Shown: piece by piece, positions 35,614-44,870 of the stretch
Numbering within the stretch: the first letter of the stretch is position 1
Layout: the number at the start of each line of letters is the position of its first letter
Assembly: GCA_038235165.1 (NCBI GenBank)
Contig: JBBSUG010000006.1
Location: 62,001 to 126,000 of the forward strand
Reading direction: 5' to 3'
From: GCA-002050365 sp038235165
GTDB lineage: Bacteria; Acidobacteriota; Blastocatellia; Pyrinomonadales; Pyrinomonadaceae
Length of the DNA stretch: 64,000 nt
Notes under the pieces: model-generated
Databases searched by the model: none
What the model was told of the DNA's origin: nothing
Seen by the model: the letters and a program-made list of their open reading frames with translations, nothing else
Translations under genes and position numbers: made by a program

Positions 35614-36723
35614 ATGAATGAGATAAAAGAAAATATCACCGCGCGATTTTTCCCCGGTTTGCGGGAGAAATTCAAAAACAAACGCGGACGCGTGGTTCTT
35701 TTAATTCTCGCAGTGCTGCTGGTTTTTCTCGTGCTGATTTCCGCCGATAAAGGCGCGGTGGAAATCACGCAGTCGCAAATAATTACCATCATTCTCAAAA
35801 AAATCGGCATAAATCTGGCAACTGATTTCACTGTTCAGCAAGAATCAACTTTGATTGATATTCGCCTGCCGCGTATTGTTCTAGGCGCGTTGGTCGGCGC
35901 GGCGTTGGGCATTTCGGGCGCGGCGATGCAGGGGCTTTTTCGCAATCCGCTGGCTGATCCGAGTTTGATCGGGATTTCGAGCGGTGCGGCACTCGCGGCA
36001 ACTTTCGTCGTGATCGTCGGCGATGTCGTTTCGTTTTCGCTGCCGCCGATTATTCAGCTTTTCGCCTTTCCTCTCGCCGCATTCGTTGGCGCAATCATCA
36101 CCACGATAATCATTTACCGGCTTTCGACCATCGCCGGACAAACCGCCGTCGCCACGCTGTTGCTCGCCGGTATCGCCATCAACGCACTGGCGCAAGCGTT
36201 TTCCGGGTTTTTGACTTTCTACGCGACCGACACGCAGATTCGTTCGCTGACATTTTGGAAATTGGGCAGTTTGGGCGGCGGAAATTGGACGAATATCTTG
36301 GTGATTGCGCCGTTTATTCTCATTCCAACTATCTTTTTCTCGCGCCTTGCACGACCGTTAAACGCGCTTTTATTGGGCGAATCCGAAGCCGGACATCTCG
36401 GCTTTAACATCGAAAAAGTCAAAAAAGTGACGGTCGTACTTGTCGCTTTATCGGTCGGTGCAAGCGTCGCTTTCACCGGGTTAATCAGTTTCGTCGGGCT
36501 GATCGTGCCGCATCTGCTGCGTCTCGTCATCGGTCCTGATCATCGTTATCTGCTGCCCGGATCAGCACTCTTGGGCGCGTGTCTGCTGCTGCTGGCGGAT
36601 TTCGCGGCGCGAACTTTAGTATCACCAGCAGAAATGCCGATTGGCGTGCTGACGGCGATGGTCGGCGCACCGTTTTTCCTGTGGCTGCTGCTGCGTGACC
36701 GCAAATGGAGAATCATTCACTAA
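35614..36723 (+). CDS. FecCD-family permease of a hemin/siderophore/cobalamin ABC importer
   Basis: The start at 35614 skips 50 residues that translate the repeat element and has normal N-terminal character. The 369-residue product has about nine to ten TM helices and FecCD motifs: RLPRIVLGALVGAALGISGA, NPLADPSLIGISSGA, and LLAGIAINALAQA, with the coupling-helix region around LGESEAGHLG. It forms the membrane channel that accepts cargo from the binding protein and is driven by the ATPase encoded downstream. Promoter and palindrome lie at 35435-35463. Confidence 0.92.
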   Translation: MNEIKENITARFFPGLREKFKNKRGRVVLLILAVLLVFLVLISADKGAVEITQSQIITIILKKIGINLATDFTVQQESTLIDIRLPRIVLGALVGAALGISGAAMQGLFRNPLADPSLIGISSGAALAATFVVIVGDVVSFSLPPIIQLFAFPLAAFVGAIITTIIIYRLSTIAGQTAVATLLLAGIAINALAQAFSGFLTFYATDTQIRSLTFWKLGSLGGGNWTNILVIAPFILIPTIFFSRLARPLNALLLGESEAGHLGFNIEKVKKVTVVLVALSVGASVAFTGLISFVGLIVPHLLRLVIGPDHRYLLPGSALLGACLLLLADFAARTLVSPAEMPIGVLTAMVGAPFFLWLLLRDRKWRIIH

Positions 36724-36833
36724 AAGGGTAAAAGCGAAAAGGTAAAAAAGTTCAAGAGTGAAAGATTGATGAAGTTAATTGAGGTGAAGACTTAAACTTT
36801 TTCACTCTTTCCCTTTTACCCTTTTCCACTTTC
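36722..36833. repeat. Word-type inverted repeat between permease and ATPase genes (family member C)
   Basis: Left arm (36722-36764) consists of AAAAGGGTAAAAG-like words; right arm (36789-36833) of CTTTTTCACTCTTTCCC-like words. They pair over about 35 bases and lie inside the transporter operon. Confidence 0.75.
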
Positions 36834-36840
36834 AAAAATT

Positions 36841-37626
36841 GTGATAATTGCAAAAAACATTACCGTTGAAATTCAGTCGAAAAAGCTGCTCGATGATGTT
36901 TCACTCGAGGTGCGCGGCGGCGAGATTTTGGTTGTTTTGGGTCCGAACGGGGCGGGGAAATCAACTTTGCGAAAAATTTTGTGCGGCGATTTAACGCCGA
37001 CGAACGGGGAAGTTTCGATGAACGGCAAACCGCTTGACGAATGGACTCTGCCGGAACGCGCCAAGTTGCGCGCCGTTTTGCCGCAGGATTCGTCGCTCAA
37101 CTTTCCGTTTTCCGTTCTCGAAGTCGTTTTGATGGGACGCGCACCGCATAGCAAGGGCGCGGAAACGGCGAAGGATTACGAAATTGCGCGAAAGGCACTC
37201 GCGGCGGTTGACGAACAGAAATTGGAGAATCGAATATACCCGACACTCTCCGGCGGCGAACGCCAGCGCGTCCAGCTTGCCAGAGTTTTAGCGCAAATCT
37301 GGGAACAAACGGCGGCACCGCGCTATTTATTGTTGGATGAACCGACTTCAAATCTCGACATCGCTCACCAGCACGGTACGCTAAAAATCGCCCGCCGCTT
37401 TGCCCGCGAAGGAGTCGCTGTCCTCGTCATTCTGCACGATTTAAATTTAGCGGCACAGTATGCCGACAAAATTCTGTTGCTCAAAGACGGCAAAATCACG
37501 GCGTTCGGCACACCTGAAAAAGTTTTCTCGCCCGAAATTATACTGGAAACTTTCGGTGTCGAAGTAGATATTATCAATCATCCGCGACTAAATTGCCCGC
37601 TGATTATTTGGTGTGGTGATAATTAG
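36841..37626 (+). CDS. hmuV: ABC importer ATPase, HmuV-like
   Basis: The 261-residue ATPase shows Walker A GPNGAGKSTLRK (near residue 37), Q-loop LPQDSSL, signature LSGGERQRVQLARVL and Walker B with a PRYLLLDEPTSNLDIAHQ segment; the long insert between signature and Walker B (WEQTAAP) is characteristic of HmuV hemin importers. It would power uptake together with the upstream permease and binding lipoprotein. Start is GTG; no Shine-Dalgarno is visible because the repeat element ends only seven bases upstream. Confidence 0.88.
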   Translation: MIIAKNITVEIQSKKLLDDVSLEVRGGEILVVLGPNGAGKSTLRKILCGDLTPTNGEVSMNGKPLDEWTLPERAKLRAVLPQDSSLNFPFSVLEVVLMGRAPHSKGAETAKDYEIARKALAAVDEQKLENRIYPTLSGGERQRVQLARVLAQIWEQTAAPRYLLLDEPTSNLDIAHQHGTLKIARRFAREGVAVLVILHDLNLAAQYADKILLLKDGKITAFGTPEKVFSPEIILETFGVEVDIINHPRLNCPLIIWCGDN

Positions 37627-37755
37627 CTAATTTAACATAAGTCGAAATTCACGCATTATTTTAGAACCAACGCAACTGAAACAATAAATCTCCAACGAAC
37701 GTAGTAGATTCTGAAAAATCTTCCGAAAAAAATTAAAAGTTTGAGAGAAAAATTT

Positions 37756-40401
37756 ATGAATTCAAAATTATTCAAGTCGAAAGTCTCGGCTTATTTTCTG
37801 TTATTTTTATTAACATTTGTGCAAATTGCCAATGCGCGTCCGATGCCGCCGTCAGGGAACGGACAGCAACAGCAGGACGATGACAAGGCTAAACAACTTC
37901 CGCCGATGAATTATTTTCGGAGCCGGGAAGTTGATGTGAAAAATGTTTCGATTGATCTGCGGTTCGATTGGGACAAGGAACAGGCTTACGGCAATACGGT
38001 GGTGACGCTTGCGCCGTTTGCGAATTTGCAGAAATTTAGTCTGGATGCGGCTTCGATGACGATTAATTCGGTCACGCTGGCGAACGGCACGCCGCTGAAA
38101 TTCGCTTACGACAAAACGAAAGAGCAGGATAATCTCGAAATTATGCTCGACCGGCAATATAAACGTGGCGAAGATGTGAGCGTTAAAATTGATTACCGGA
38201 CGAATTACGTCAACAAAGCCGACGGCGACACGGCAATCGGGAATTTCGGGCGCGGTCTGCGCTTTATTAAACCGACGGCGAATCAGCCGAACAAACCGCG
38301 CCAAATCTGGTCGCAGGGCGAAACGGAATTTAACCGCTATTGGTTTCCGGGCTACGACTCGCCGAACGATTTTCGCACTTCGGAACTTCGCGCGACGGTC
38401 GAAAAACCTTACACGGTAATTTCCAATGGAAAACTGATGGAAGTTAAAGATAACGGTGACAATACGCGGACATTTTATTGGAAAATGGATATTCCTCACG
38501 CCAATTATCTGACTTCGATTGTCGTCGGCGAATATACTGAAATCAAAAACGGCAATTATCTGGACATTCCGGTTTTCGCTTATGGTTATCCGTCGGAAGC
38601 CAAAGAAGTTGCCGAAACGACAAAAAGAATGCCGGCGATGATTAAATTTTTCTCGGAAAAAACCGGCGTGAAATACGCTTATCCGAAATATTCGCAAACG
38701 ATGGTCGAAGATTTCGGCGGCGGAATGGAAAACATTTCGGCGACGACGCAGATTGAGGAAATGATTCACGATGAACGCGAACTGCTCGACGGCGACAGCG
38801 ATTCTTTGCAGTCGCATGAACTCGCGCACCAGTGGTTCGGCGATTACGTGACGTGCCGCGACTGGAGTCAGATTTGGCTCAACGAATCGTTTGCGACTTA
38901 TTTTCAGGCTCTCTGGGACGAAGAATCAAAGGGTGAAGATTACTTTTTGATGAACGACGTGCGTTCCAATCAAAATCAGGTGTTGGGAACGTGGGCGCAG
39001 GGAACGCGCCGCCCGATTGTTACGAAAAACTACGCCAACAAAGACGCGATGTTTGACAATTACGCTTATCCGGGCGGCGGTTCGGTGCTGCATATGTTAC
39101 GCAAACAGCTCGGCGACGAATTGTTTTTCAAATCACTCAACCGTTATTTAACTGACAACGCGCATCAGCCTGTTCAAACGGAACAGCTTCGCATCGCCAT
39201 CGAACAGACGACCGGGCAGTCAATGGACTGGTTTTTCGATCAATGGCTCTACAAAATGGGACATCCCGTTTTTGAAGTGACGAAAAAATATGACGCGGCG
39301 AAAAAACAATTGACGATGAACGTCAAACAAACGCAGAAACTCGACCCGACCAACCCGTATCCGCAAACGGAATTTTTCCGCGCCGATGTTGATGTCGAAA
39401 TTGACGGCAGTGTGCAGCGCGTGACGATTGACCCGAAAGCGGAAAATACGTTCACGTTCGCGGCGGCGACCGAACCGAAACTGGTCAATTTCGATTATCA
39501 GGGAGCATTGCTCAAAGAACTGAAGTTTGACAAATCGGTTGACGAACTCGTCTATCAAATGAACAGCGACAAAGACATTATCGGCAGACGCTGGGCAATC
39601 GGCGAATTGTCAAAAATCGCTAAAAACGCGCAGACTTCCGCCGCTGACAAAGCAAAAATTCTGGCGGCTTTTACTGCCAGAATGACCGCCGACCCTTCGT
39701 ATTTGATTCGTCGCGGAGCGATTACCGAAGTGAAAGGCATCGTTGTTCCGCGTCAATCAAATCCGCTGACTGAACCGACCGTGACACTTGACGACGCGAC
39801 CGCGCAGGCTTTACTGAAAGCCGCCAAGGACGAACATTCACTCGTTCGCGCCGATGCCGTCGGGCTTTTAGGCGTTACTAAAGATGCCAAATATGCCGAT
39901 CTTTATTTGTCGGCGATTAATGACCGCAGTTATTCAGTGATTGATAACGCGGCGGAAGCACTCGGTTACACGAAAAACGCGAAGACTTTCGATGTGTTAA
40001 ACAAACTGGCGAATACGCCGTCGTGGAAAGGACGCATCGCCGCCGCCGGTTTTAAAGGTCTCGGCGCACTCGGAGATAAACGCGGACTTGATTTTGCGTT
40101 CAAAACCGTCGCCGATAAAACTCAGCCGACATCGGTTCGTGCGGCGGCGTTGAGCGTTATTGCTTCGGCAGGCAAGGGCGATGCCCGTGCGTTTCCGATT
40201 GTTTTCGATTCGTTCAAGCAGTCGCTTGAAGCAAACGATTTCAATAGCATTTTCAGCGGACTTCAGTCAATTATTAAAATCGCCGATCCGCGCGGACAGG
40301 AAGCCTTCGATTTGCTGAAAGCGAAATTCAAAGATAATCAGCAGATTATGGGTTTCGCCGCATTTTTAGAAGCGCAGTTTAAGTCGGCGTTGCCGAAATA
40401 G
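37756..40401 (+). CDS. Secreted M1 family aminopeptidase with C-terminal HEAT-like domain
   Basis: M1 metallo-aminopeptidases remove N-terminal residues from peptides. The start at ATG 37756 gives a signal peptide ending NA (about residue 28). Diagnostic motifs are GGMEN (substrate N-terminus recognition, near residue 325) and HELAHQW with the third zinc ligand Glu in LNESFATYF (residues ~355-385). After the catalytic domain, residues ~590-880 form helical HEAT-like repeats (SLVRADAVGLLGVTKDA). Probably periplasmic or extracellular and used in peptide scavenging. Confidence 0.93.
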   Translation: MNSKLFKSKVSAYFLLFLLTFVQIANARPMPPSGNGQQQQDDDKAKQLPPMNYFRSREVDVKNVSIDLRFDWDKEQAYGNTVVTLAPFANLQKFSLDAASMTINSVTLANGTPLKFAYDKTKEQDNLEIMLDRQYKRGEDVSVKIDYRTNYVNKADGDTAIGNFGRGLRFIKPTANQPNKPRQIWSQGETEFNRYWFPGYDSPNDFRTSELRATVEKPYTVISNGKLMEVKDNGDNTRTFYWKMDIPHANYLTSIVVGEYTEIKNGNYLDIPVFAYGYPSEAKEVAETTKRMPAMIKFFSEKTGVKYAYPKYSQTMVEDFGGGMENISATTQIEEMIHDERELLDGDSDSLQSHELAHQWFGDYVTCRDWSQIWLNESFATYFQALWDEESKGEDYFLMNDVRSNQNQVLGTWAQGTRRPIVTKNYANKDAMFDNYAYPGGGSVLHMLRKQLGDELFFKSLNRYLTDNAHQPVQTEQLRIAIEQTTGQSMDWFFDQWLYKMGHPVFEVTKKYDAAKKQLTMNVKQTQKLDPTNPYPQTEFFRADVDVEIDGSVQRVTIDPKAENTFTFAAATEPKLVNFDYQGALLKELKFDKSVDELVYQMNSDKDIIGRRWAIGELSKIAKNAQTSAADKAKILAAFTARMTADPSYLIRRGAITEVKGIVVPRQSNPLTEPTVTLDDATAQALLKAAKDEHSLVRADAVGLLGVTKDAKYADLYLSAINDRSYSVIDNAAEALGYTKNAKTFDVLNKLANTPSWKGRIAAAGFKGLGALGDKRGLDFAFKTVADKTQPTSVRAAALSVIASAGKGDARAFPIVFDSFKQSLEANDFNSIFSGLQSIIKIADPRGQEAFDLLKAKFKDNQQIMGFAAFLEAQFKSALPK

Positions 40402-40482
40402 CAGCAGAAGCAGCGGCGGAAATTCCGGTGATCGGGGTTAATGCCGCACTCGAAGCCGCTGCCAAAATATGCAGCTTTCGAT

Positions 40483-40538
40483 AAAAAAAGAGTGCGGAAT
40501 CAATGAAACAAATGTTCATTGATTCCGCACTCTTTTTT
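40483..40538. terminator. Bidirectional terminator between the aminopeptidase and the SRP RNA
   Basis: A nearly perfect 24-bp stem (40483-40507 with 40515-40538) contains AAAGAGTGCGGAATCAATGAA and ends in T-runs on both strands, serving two convergent transcripts. Confidence 0.92.
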
Positions 40539-40546
40539 ATAAAATT

Positions 40547-40650
40547 GGAGGCTTCAGACTTAACCGCAACACAAGCTGAAACTGCTGCCGTTGCTCGATT
40601 CCTCGTCTAGCGGGGTTCACAACTCGAACCTTGTGCGGAGCCTGAAGCCG
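40547..40650 (-). ncRNA. ffs: Signal recognition particle RNA (4.5S type)
   Basis: Read on the minus strand the region folds into one long rod: GGCTTCAG pairs with CTGAAGCC at the ends and CCGCACAAG with CTTGTG-T-TGCGG further in. The apex has the conserved Ffh-binding domain: GTGAACCCCGCTAGACGA, GGAA tetraloop, then TCGAGCAACGGCAGCAG. The usual CC/GG pairs closing the GGAA loop are GA/TC here, a compensated change. Length (~103 nt) suits the bacterial small SRP RNA. It follows tadA and two tRNA-Ser genes, the same neighbourhood (tadA, tRNA-Ser, SRP RNA) known from Firmicutes. Confidence 0.85.
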
Positions 40651-40654
40651 TATG

Positions 40655-40743
40655 AATTTTGAATTGTAGATTGCCGGTTTCGGATTACAAAAACATCTAA
40701 TCAGTTTCTAATAATCCAAAATCTAAAATCACCAATCCAAAAT
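40655..40743. repeat. Word-type inverted repeat between tRNA-Ser(GGA) and ffs (family member D)
   Basis: Left arm TTTGAATTGTAGATTG (40655-40688 region) and right arm ATCCAAAATCTAAAATC (40712-40743) pair imperfectly. A related single arm lies at 40870-40903 between the tRNA genes. Confidence 0.6.
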
Positions 40744-40747
40744 CGGA

Positions 40748-40838
40748 TGGCGGAGAAGGTGGGATTCGAACCCACGGAACCCTTTTGAGGTTCACTACAT
40801 TTCCAATGTAGCCAATTCAACCGCTCTTGCACCTCTCC
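40748..40838 (-). tRNA. tRNA-Ser, anticodon GGA
   Basis: The minus strand folds into a class II tRNA with acceptor GGAGAGG, a long variable arm, the TTCGAATCC T-loop and an encoded CCA. The anticodon stem-loop reads CTACA-TTGGAAA-TGTAG, giving anticodon GGA. Confidence 0.95.
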
Positions 40839-40906
40839 TAAAACTTATTACAAATAGATCAAGAGTCCTAAATCTAAAATCGGCAATCAAAAATCCAAAA
40901 TTATGA

Positions 40907-40996
<90 letters not shown>

Positions 40997-41056
40997 GAAA
41001 GGCGAAGGGCGAAAGAATAAAATTAAAATTTATCCTTTGCCTTCGTTCTTTTTTCC
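40997..41056. repeat. Word-type inverted repeat between tRNA-Ser(CGA) and tadA (family member)
   Basis: GAAAGGCGAAGGGCGAAAG (40997-41021) pairs with CTTTGCCTTCGTTCTTTTTT (about 41028-41056). The right arm lies inside tadA and encodes its last residues. Confidence 0.6.
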
Positions 41057-41499
41057 TTAAAAAAGTTTTGCATCAGATTTCTGCAATCGTTTGCCAAAAT
41101 ACCTGACTCAATTTCTATTCGATGATTCAAAGAACTCGCATCGCAAATTTGAAAAATACTTTCAACTGCGCCAAATCTTATGTCGTGTGCGCCGAAAACC
41201 AATCGGTTGACTCTGGCGTTGACTAATGCACCGGCGCACATCGCGCAAGGTTCTATCGTCGTATAAACCGTCGTTTCAGTCAACCGATAATTGCCGATTT
41301 TCGCGGCGGCTTCGCGCAGAACCAAAATTTCAGCGTGCGCCGTCGGGTCGCAGTCGATAATCGTGCGGTTTCCGCAGGCAGCTAAAAGTTCGCCGTTTTT
41401 GTCAACCAAACACGCGCCGATGGGAATTTCATTGATTCGGCAGGCGTGTTCGGCGGCTTCAATCGCTTTTCGCATCCAAAATTCGTCGGAAATCGTCAT
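41023..41499 (-). CDS. tadA: tRNA-specific adenosine deaminase
   Basis: TadA converts A34 of tRNA-Arg(ACG) to inosine. The 158-residue product has the cytidine-deaminase fold zinc motifs: PTAHAEIL (His ligand and catalytic Glu, near residue 53) and PCAMCAGAL (two Cys ligands, near residue 83). The N-terminus FWMRKAIEAAEHA is typical. The last ten residues (EKRTKAKDKF) are encoded by the arm of a repeat element and are probably not functional. Located directly upstream of two tRNA-Ser genes and the SRP RNA gene. Confidence 0.96.
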   Translation of the reverse strand: MTISDEFWMRKAIEAAEHACRINEIPIGACLVDKNGELLAACGNRTIIDCDPTAHAEILVLREAAAKIGNYRLTETTVYTTIEPCAMCAGALVNARVNRLVFGAHDIRFGAVESIFQICDASSLNHRIEIESGILANDCRNLMQNFFKEKRTKAKDKF

Positions 41500-41678
41500 C
41501 GGAAAAAGTTTAACTTATCAAAAGAGCAAACAAAAAATGTATATTTATGAAATAATTCTGTCAAGTGCGGAATCCGATTAAACTATTTCAGCGATTTATA
41601 TTGCATCAAAAGTCCGAAAGTGATACATCTATTTGAGATTCGATGTAATTTCCGCTCATAAATTCTCTGATATAAGCT

Positions 41679-42596
41679 ATGAAAAACGAAGTTCGGTTTA
41701 ACAGAAACTTTGCCGCCGATGCCGCCGCGACAAATTCAAACGGCAGTGGAAATTCAGACTTTTTATCGTTCGCCGACGAAGTTCGCGCCCGCAGCGACAA
41801 ACCCAAAAATATCCCGTCGCAGCTTCCGCAAACCCTCGCCCCGGCGGAGTTTAACACCGCGCTCGTCCATTTTTATCGCGGCGAAATGCAGCGGTCAAAC
41901 GTTTGGCGGACGCGGCTCGACACGACGACGAATTGGGCGGTAATCACCGGCGGGGCGACGCTCTCGTTTGTCTTCAGTTCGCCGGATAACCCGCATTTTG
42001 CGATTCCGATCAATTCGATTCTCGTTTCGATTTTCCTGTTTATGGAAGCGCGGCGGTACCGCTATTACGAAGTTTGGGCAAACCGTGTGCGTGTTTTGGA
42101 AACCGGCTATTTCGCGCCGATGCTGTCGCACCGGACAATGCCGCCGGACAAGGAATGGGCGGAACATATCTCGTCCGATCTGCTGACACCGCATTTCACG
42201 ATCAGCGAATGGGAAGCCGTCGGCAGGCGGCTGAGAAGCAATTACATCTGGATTTTTGTTTTGCTTGCGCTGAGCTGGACGCTGAAAGTTTATCTGCATC
42301 CGTTTCCCGCGACTAACTTGGACACATTCATCAATCGCGCCCAAGTCGGTTTGGTTCCGGGCTGGCTGGTCATCTTATTCGGCGCGATTTTCAATGCGCT
42401 GATATTTTTTGTGGCTTTCGGGACATTGAAACTCAAAGACGCTTCGAGCGAAGTTCTGCCTCTCGCTGGTCTCGAATGGCATCCGCTCAAAGAGGTTTCA
42501 AGCTGGGCTGGCAACAATATTATCCGCCGCACACCGATCCGCCGCGCTAAAAAAGCCCGCCACCGTGTGCGCTCCATTCACAAAACTGAAACCTGA
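41679..42596 (+). CDS. DUF2270 family membrane protein
   Basis: The 305-residue product matches the pattern of DUF2270 proteins: FYRGEMQRSNVWRTRLDTT, a pair of TM helices around residues 87-125, MEARRYRYYEVWANRVRVLE after the second helix, and two further TM helices near residues 190-210 and 225-255. The N-terminal 50 residues and the C-terminal arginine-rich tail are probably cytoplasmic. Function unknown in the family. Confidence 0.85.
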   Translation: MKNEVRFNRNFAADAAATNSNGSGNSDFLSFADEVRARSDKPKNIPSQLPQTLAPAEFNTALVHFYRGEMQRSNVWRTRLDTTTNWAVITGGATLSFVFSSPDNPHFAIPINSILVSIFLFMEARRYRYYEVWANRVRVLETGYFAPMLSHRTMPPDKEWAEHISSDLLTPHFTISEWEAVGRRLRSNYIWIFVLLALSWTLKVYLHPFPATNLDTFINRAQVGLVPGWLVILFGAIFNALIFFVAFGTLKLKDASSEVLPLAGLEWHPLKEVSSWAGNNIIRRTPIRRAKKARHRVRSIHKTET

Positions 42597-42599
42597 AAT

Positions 42600-42660
42600 G
42601 GTTCAGGGTTCAAAGTTTCAGGTTCAAGGTTCCAAATTGAAAACCTTGAACCTTGAACCA
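42600..42660. repeat. Word-type inverted repeat (family member E)
   Basis: GGTTCAGGGTTC, GGTTCAAGGTTCC words (42600-42635) face AACCTTGAACCTTGAACCA (42641-42660) across a very short loop. Confidence 0.8.
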
Positions 42661-42725
42661 TCCGTCCGAGTCTGTTATTTTTCATAACAAGCAATTTATA
42701 AAATCAAATAAGGAGATTAACTCAA

Positions 42726-43013
42726 ATGGCAATCGAATTGGACGAACGCGGAAAGGCTTTGGAAAATGAATATTTTCACCGCAAGGAACAGGAATTGATC
42801 GAAAAAATGAAGTCGAAACTGGCTTCAGAAGAAATAAAAACTTCAGGCTTAAACTGCCCGAAATGCGACGGTAAACTGATCGAAACCGATTATGAAAACG
42901 TATCGGTTGACGTTTGCGATACCTGTTCGGGCGTGTGGTTCGACGCGGGCGAACTGGCGCAGGTTGTTGATAAAAATGAAGACAGCGGCTGGCTGAGCCG
43001 GTTTTTCGGGTAG
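42726..43013 (+). CDS. TFIIB-type zinc ribbon domain protein
   Basis: The 95-residue protein has a helical N-terminus and a zinc ribbon with CPKCDG (near residue 40) and CDTCSGVWFDAGEL (near residue 65), the exact pattern of the zf-TFIIB small protein family. The role of the family is unknown; a nucleic-acid or protein-folding function is possible. AGGAG precedes the ATG by about ten bases. The following esterase gene starts 20 bases downstream, so they are probably cotranscribed. Confidence 0.88.
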   Translation: MAIELDERGKALENEYFHRKEQELIEKMKSKLASEEIKTSGLNCPKCDGKLIETDYENVSVDVCDTCSGVWFDAGELAQVVDKNEDSGWLSRFFG

Positions 43014-43032
43014 CGTTTGGGAAACAATAAAA

Positions 43033-43929
43033 ATGAAAAATTATAAATACAAGATAGTTTTCATCCTGCTGTTTTGCGCTTTTCTGAACTTAAACGGCGC
43101 AGTTCAAGCTCAAACCGCAAAACCGGCGGCGGAAGTTTCCAAAACAGCTTTTGAAACATATAAATTAGACAGCAAACTGATGGCGCGTGAAATGCCGTAT
43201 CGCGTTATTTTGCCGATCAACTACAACAGCGAAAAAGACAAAAAGTTTACGGTTTTATATCTTCTGCACGGTTTGACCGGACATTACGATAATTGGGCGA
43301 ACAACACGAAGTTGACCGATTACGCGAAAAATTACAACTATATTATCGTGATGCCCGAAGGCGACAACGGCTGGTACACCGACAGCGCGAGTGTGCCGAA
43401 CGATAAATACGAAAGTTATATCGTGCAGGAGTTGATTCCTAAAATTGATAAAGATTACCGGACGATTTCAGACCGCGGGCATCGGGCGATTGCCGGACTT
43501 TCGATGGGCGGTTACGGTTCGATCAAATTCGGCTTAAAGCACCCCGAAATGTTCGTTCTCGTCGGTTCGTTTAGCGGCGCATTGCAAGCCGCCTCGTTAA
43601 ATGAAAAGATGCTCGGAAACAATTGGAAAGCGTTGACCGATTCGATAATGGGCGTTTACGGTGCAGACGATTCGCAAACCCGCAAAGAAAATGATGTTTT
43701 CAAATTAGTCCGCGAAATGCCCGCCGACAATATTAAAGAACTGCCGTTTATTTATTCCGACTGCGGCACGGAAGACGGTTTGATTACGACCAATCACGAA
43801 TTTGCGGCACTTCTTTTGGAAAAGAAAATCCCGCACGAATTCCGCGAACTTCCCGGCGTTCACGACTGGAAATTTTGGAACGCGGAAATTAAAGAGTTTT
43901 TGGAAGTCAGCGAGAAAATTATCAAATAA
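43033..43929 (+). CDS. Secreted esterase (esterase D / S-formylglutathione hydrolase-like alpha/beta hydrolase)
   Basis: A signal peptide (residues 1-27, ending VQA) is followed by an alpha/beta-hydrolase with YLLHGLTGHYDNWA (oxyanion side), nucleophile elbow GLSMGGYG (Ser near residue 155), acid Asp in DCGTEDG (near 240) and catalytic His in GVHDWKFW (near 277). The layout is that of feruloyl/acetyl esterases and S-formylglutathione hydrolase; an exported form suggests polysaccharide or ester hydrolysis rather than formaldehyde detoxification. Confidence 0.88.
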   Translation: MKNYKYKIVFILLFCAFLNLNGAVQAQTAKPAAEVSKTAFETYKLDSKLMAREMPYRVILPINYNSEKDKKFTVLYLLHGLTGHYDNWANNTKLTDYAKNYNYIIVMPEGDNGWYTDSASVPNDKYESYIVQELIPKIDKDYRTISDRGHRAIAGLSMGGYGSIKFGLKHPEMFVLVGSFSGALQAASLNEKMLGNNWKALTDSIMGVYGADDSQTRKENDVFKLVREMPADNIKELPFIYSDCGTEDGLITTNHEFAALLLEKKIPHEFRELPGVHDWKFWNAEIKEFLEVSEKIIK

Positions 43930-43930
43930 A

Positions 43931-44021
43931 AAAAGGTTAAATGTGAAAAGGTGAAAAAGGTGAAAAAGTCGGTTGACTGCTGACACAAAAACTTTTTCAC
44001 TTTTAACCTTTAAACTTTACC
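43931..44021. repeat. Word-type inverted repeat (family member F)
   Basis: GTGAAAAGGTGAAAAAGGTG words (43931-43969) pair with CTTTTTCACTTTTAACC words (43990-44021) between the esterase and the phosphatase genes. Confidence 0.8.
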
Positions 44022-44023
44022 GT

Positions 44024-44785
44024 ATGTTAAATTTTGCCATCGAAACGGCGCGTGAAGCCGGTCAGATTCTGCTCGAAAAGTTCGGGCGAAAGATAGATAT
44101 TTTCAAAAAAGGCGACATCAATCTCGTCACCGAAGCGGATTTGGCTTCGGAGAAATTAATTACCGAAAAGATACGTTCTTATTATCCGAAACATTCGATT
44201 TTGGCGGAAGAGTCGGGCGAATCGTTGATTGACGGGGAAGTCGTCTGGAAATGGATTATTGACCCGCTTGACGGCACGACGAACTACGCGCATGGTTATC
44301 CGTGCTGGTGCGTGACCATCGCGCTCGAACACAACGGCGAAATCGTCGTCGGAGTTACATTCGACCCGACGCGCGACGAGATTTTCGCCGCCGAAAAAGG
44401 ACGCGGCGCGACATTGAACGGTCGGCAAATCCGCGTTTCCGACACCGAACAACTCAGCGAAGCACTAATCGTCACCGGCTTCCCTTATAACTTCAAAGGG
44501 AAAGCCGATTTTTCAAAACATCTCAACGATTTCCTGCTTCACTCACGCGGCGTACGACGCGACGGTTCGGCGGCGATTGATATGGCTTATGTTGCCTGCG
44601 GACGGTTTGATGGGTTTTGGGAAGAAGGGTTGAATCCGTGGGATGTCGCCGCCGGAGTTCTCTTAATTGAAGAAGCAGGCGGGCGAGTTTCACATTACGA
44701 CGACGCAAAATTTAGCGTCTATACGCCGCCGATTTGCGCCGACAACGGTTTGATTCACGCCGAAATGCTCACGATTTTGAAGTAA
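44024..44785 (+). CDS. suhB: Inositol monophosphatase family protein
   Basis: The true start is ATG 44024 (LNFAIETAREAGQILLEKFG), not the upstream in-frame ATG that translates the repeat element. The 253-residue product has the Mg2+-binding motifs DPLDGTTNYAHGYP (near residue 84) and WDVAAGVLLIEEAGG (near residue 205) and EESG (near 66). It hydrolyses myo-inositol phosphates or similar sugar phosphates. No Shine-Dalgarno is seen because the repeat element ends right before the start. Confidence 0.92.
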   Translation: MLNFAIETAREAGQILLEKFGRKIDIFKKGDINLVTEADLASEKLITEKIRSYYPKHSILAEESGESLIDGEVVWKWIIDPLDGTTNYAHGYPCWCVTIALEHNGEIVVGVTFDPTRDEIFAAEKGRGATLNGRQIRVSDTEQLSEALIVTGFPYNFKGKADFSKHLNDFLLHSRGVRRDGSAAIDMAYVACGRFDGFWEEGLNPWDVAAGVLLIEEAGGRVSHYDDAKFSVYTPPICADNGLIHAEMLTILK

Positions 44786-44865
44786 TTCCAAATTCCAGAT
44801 TGAAAGCAAAAGAAATAGATCGCGGTTAATAACTTCAATTTGGAATTTGAAATTTGGAATCTGAC
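44784..44865. repeat. Word-type inverted repeat (family member G)
   Basis: AATTCCAAATTCCAGATTGAA (44784-44803) and TTCAATTTGGAATTTGAAA (44833-44865) pair between two convergent genes. Confidence 0.75.
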
Positions 44866-44870
44866 ATTCG

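Noticed and set aside
37852..38829. 325-residue minus-strand open frame
   Set aside because: It lies antisense to the M1 aminopeptidase catalytic domain, has no domain and is rich in Arg, Phe and Ile as expected for a shadow frame.
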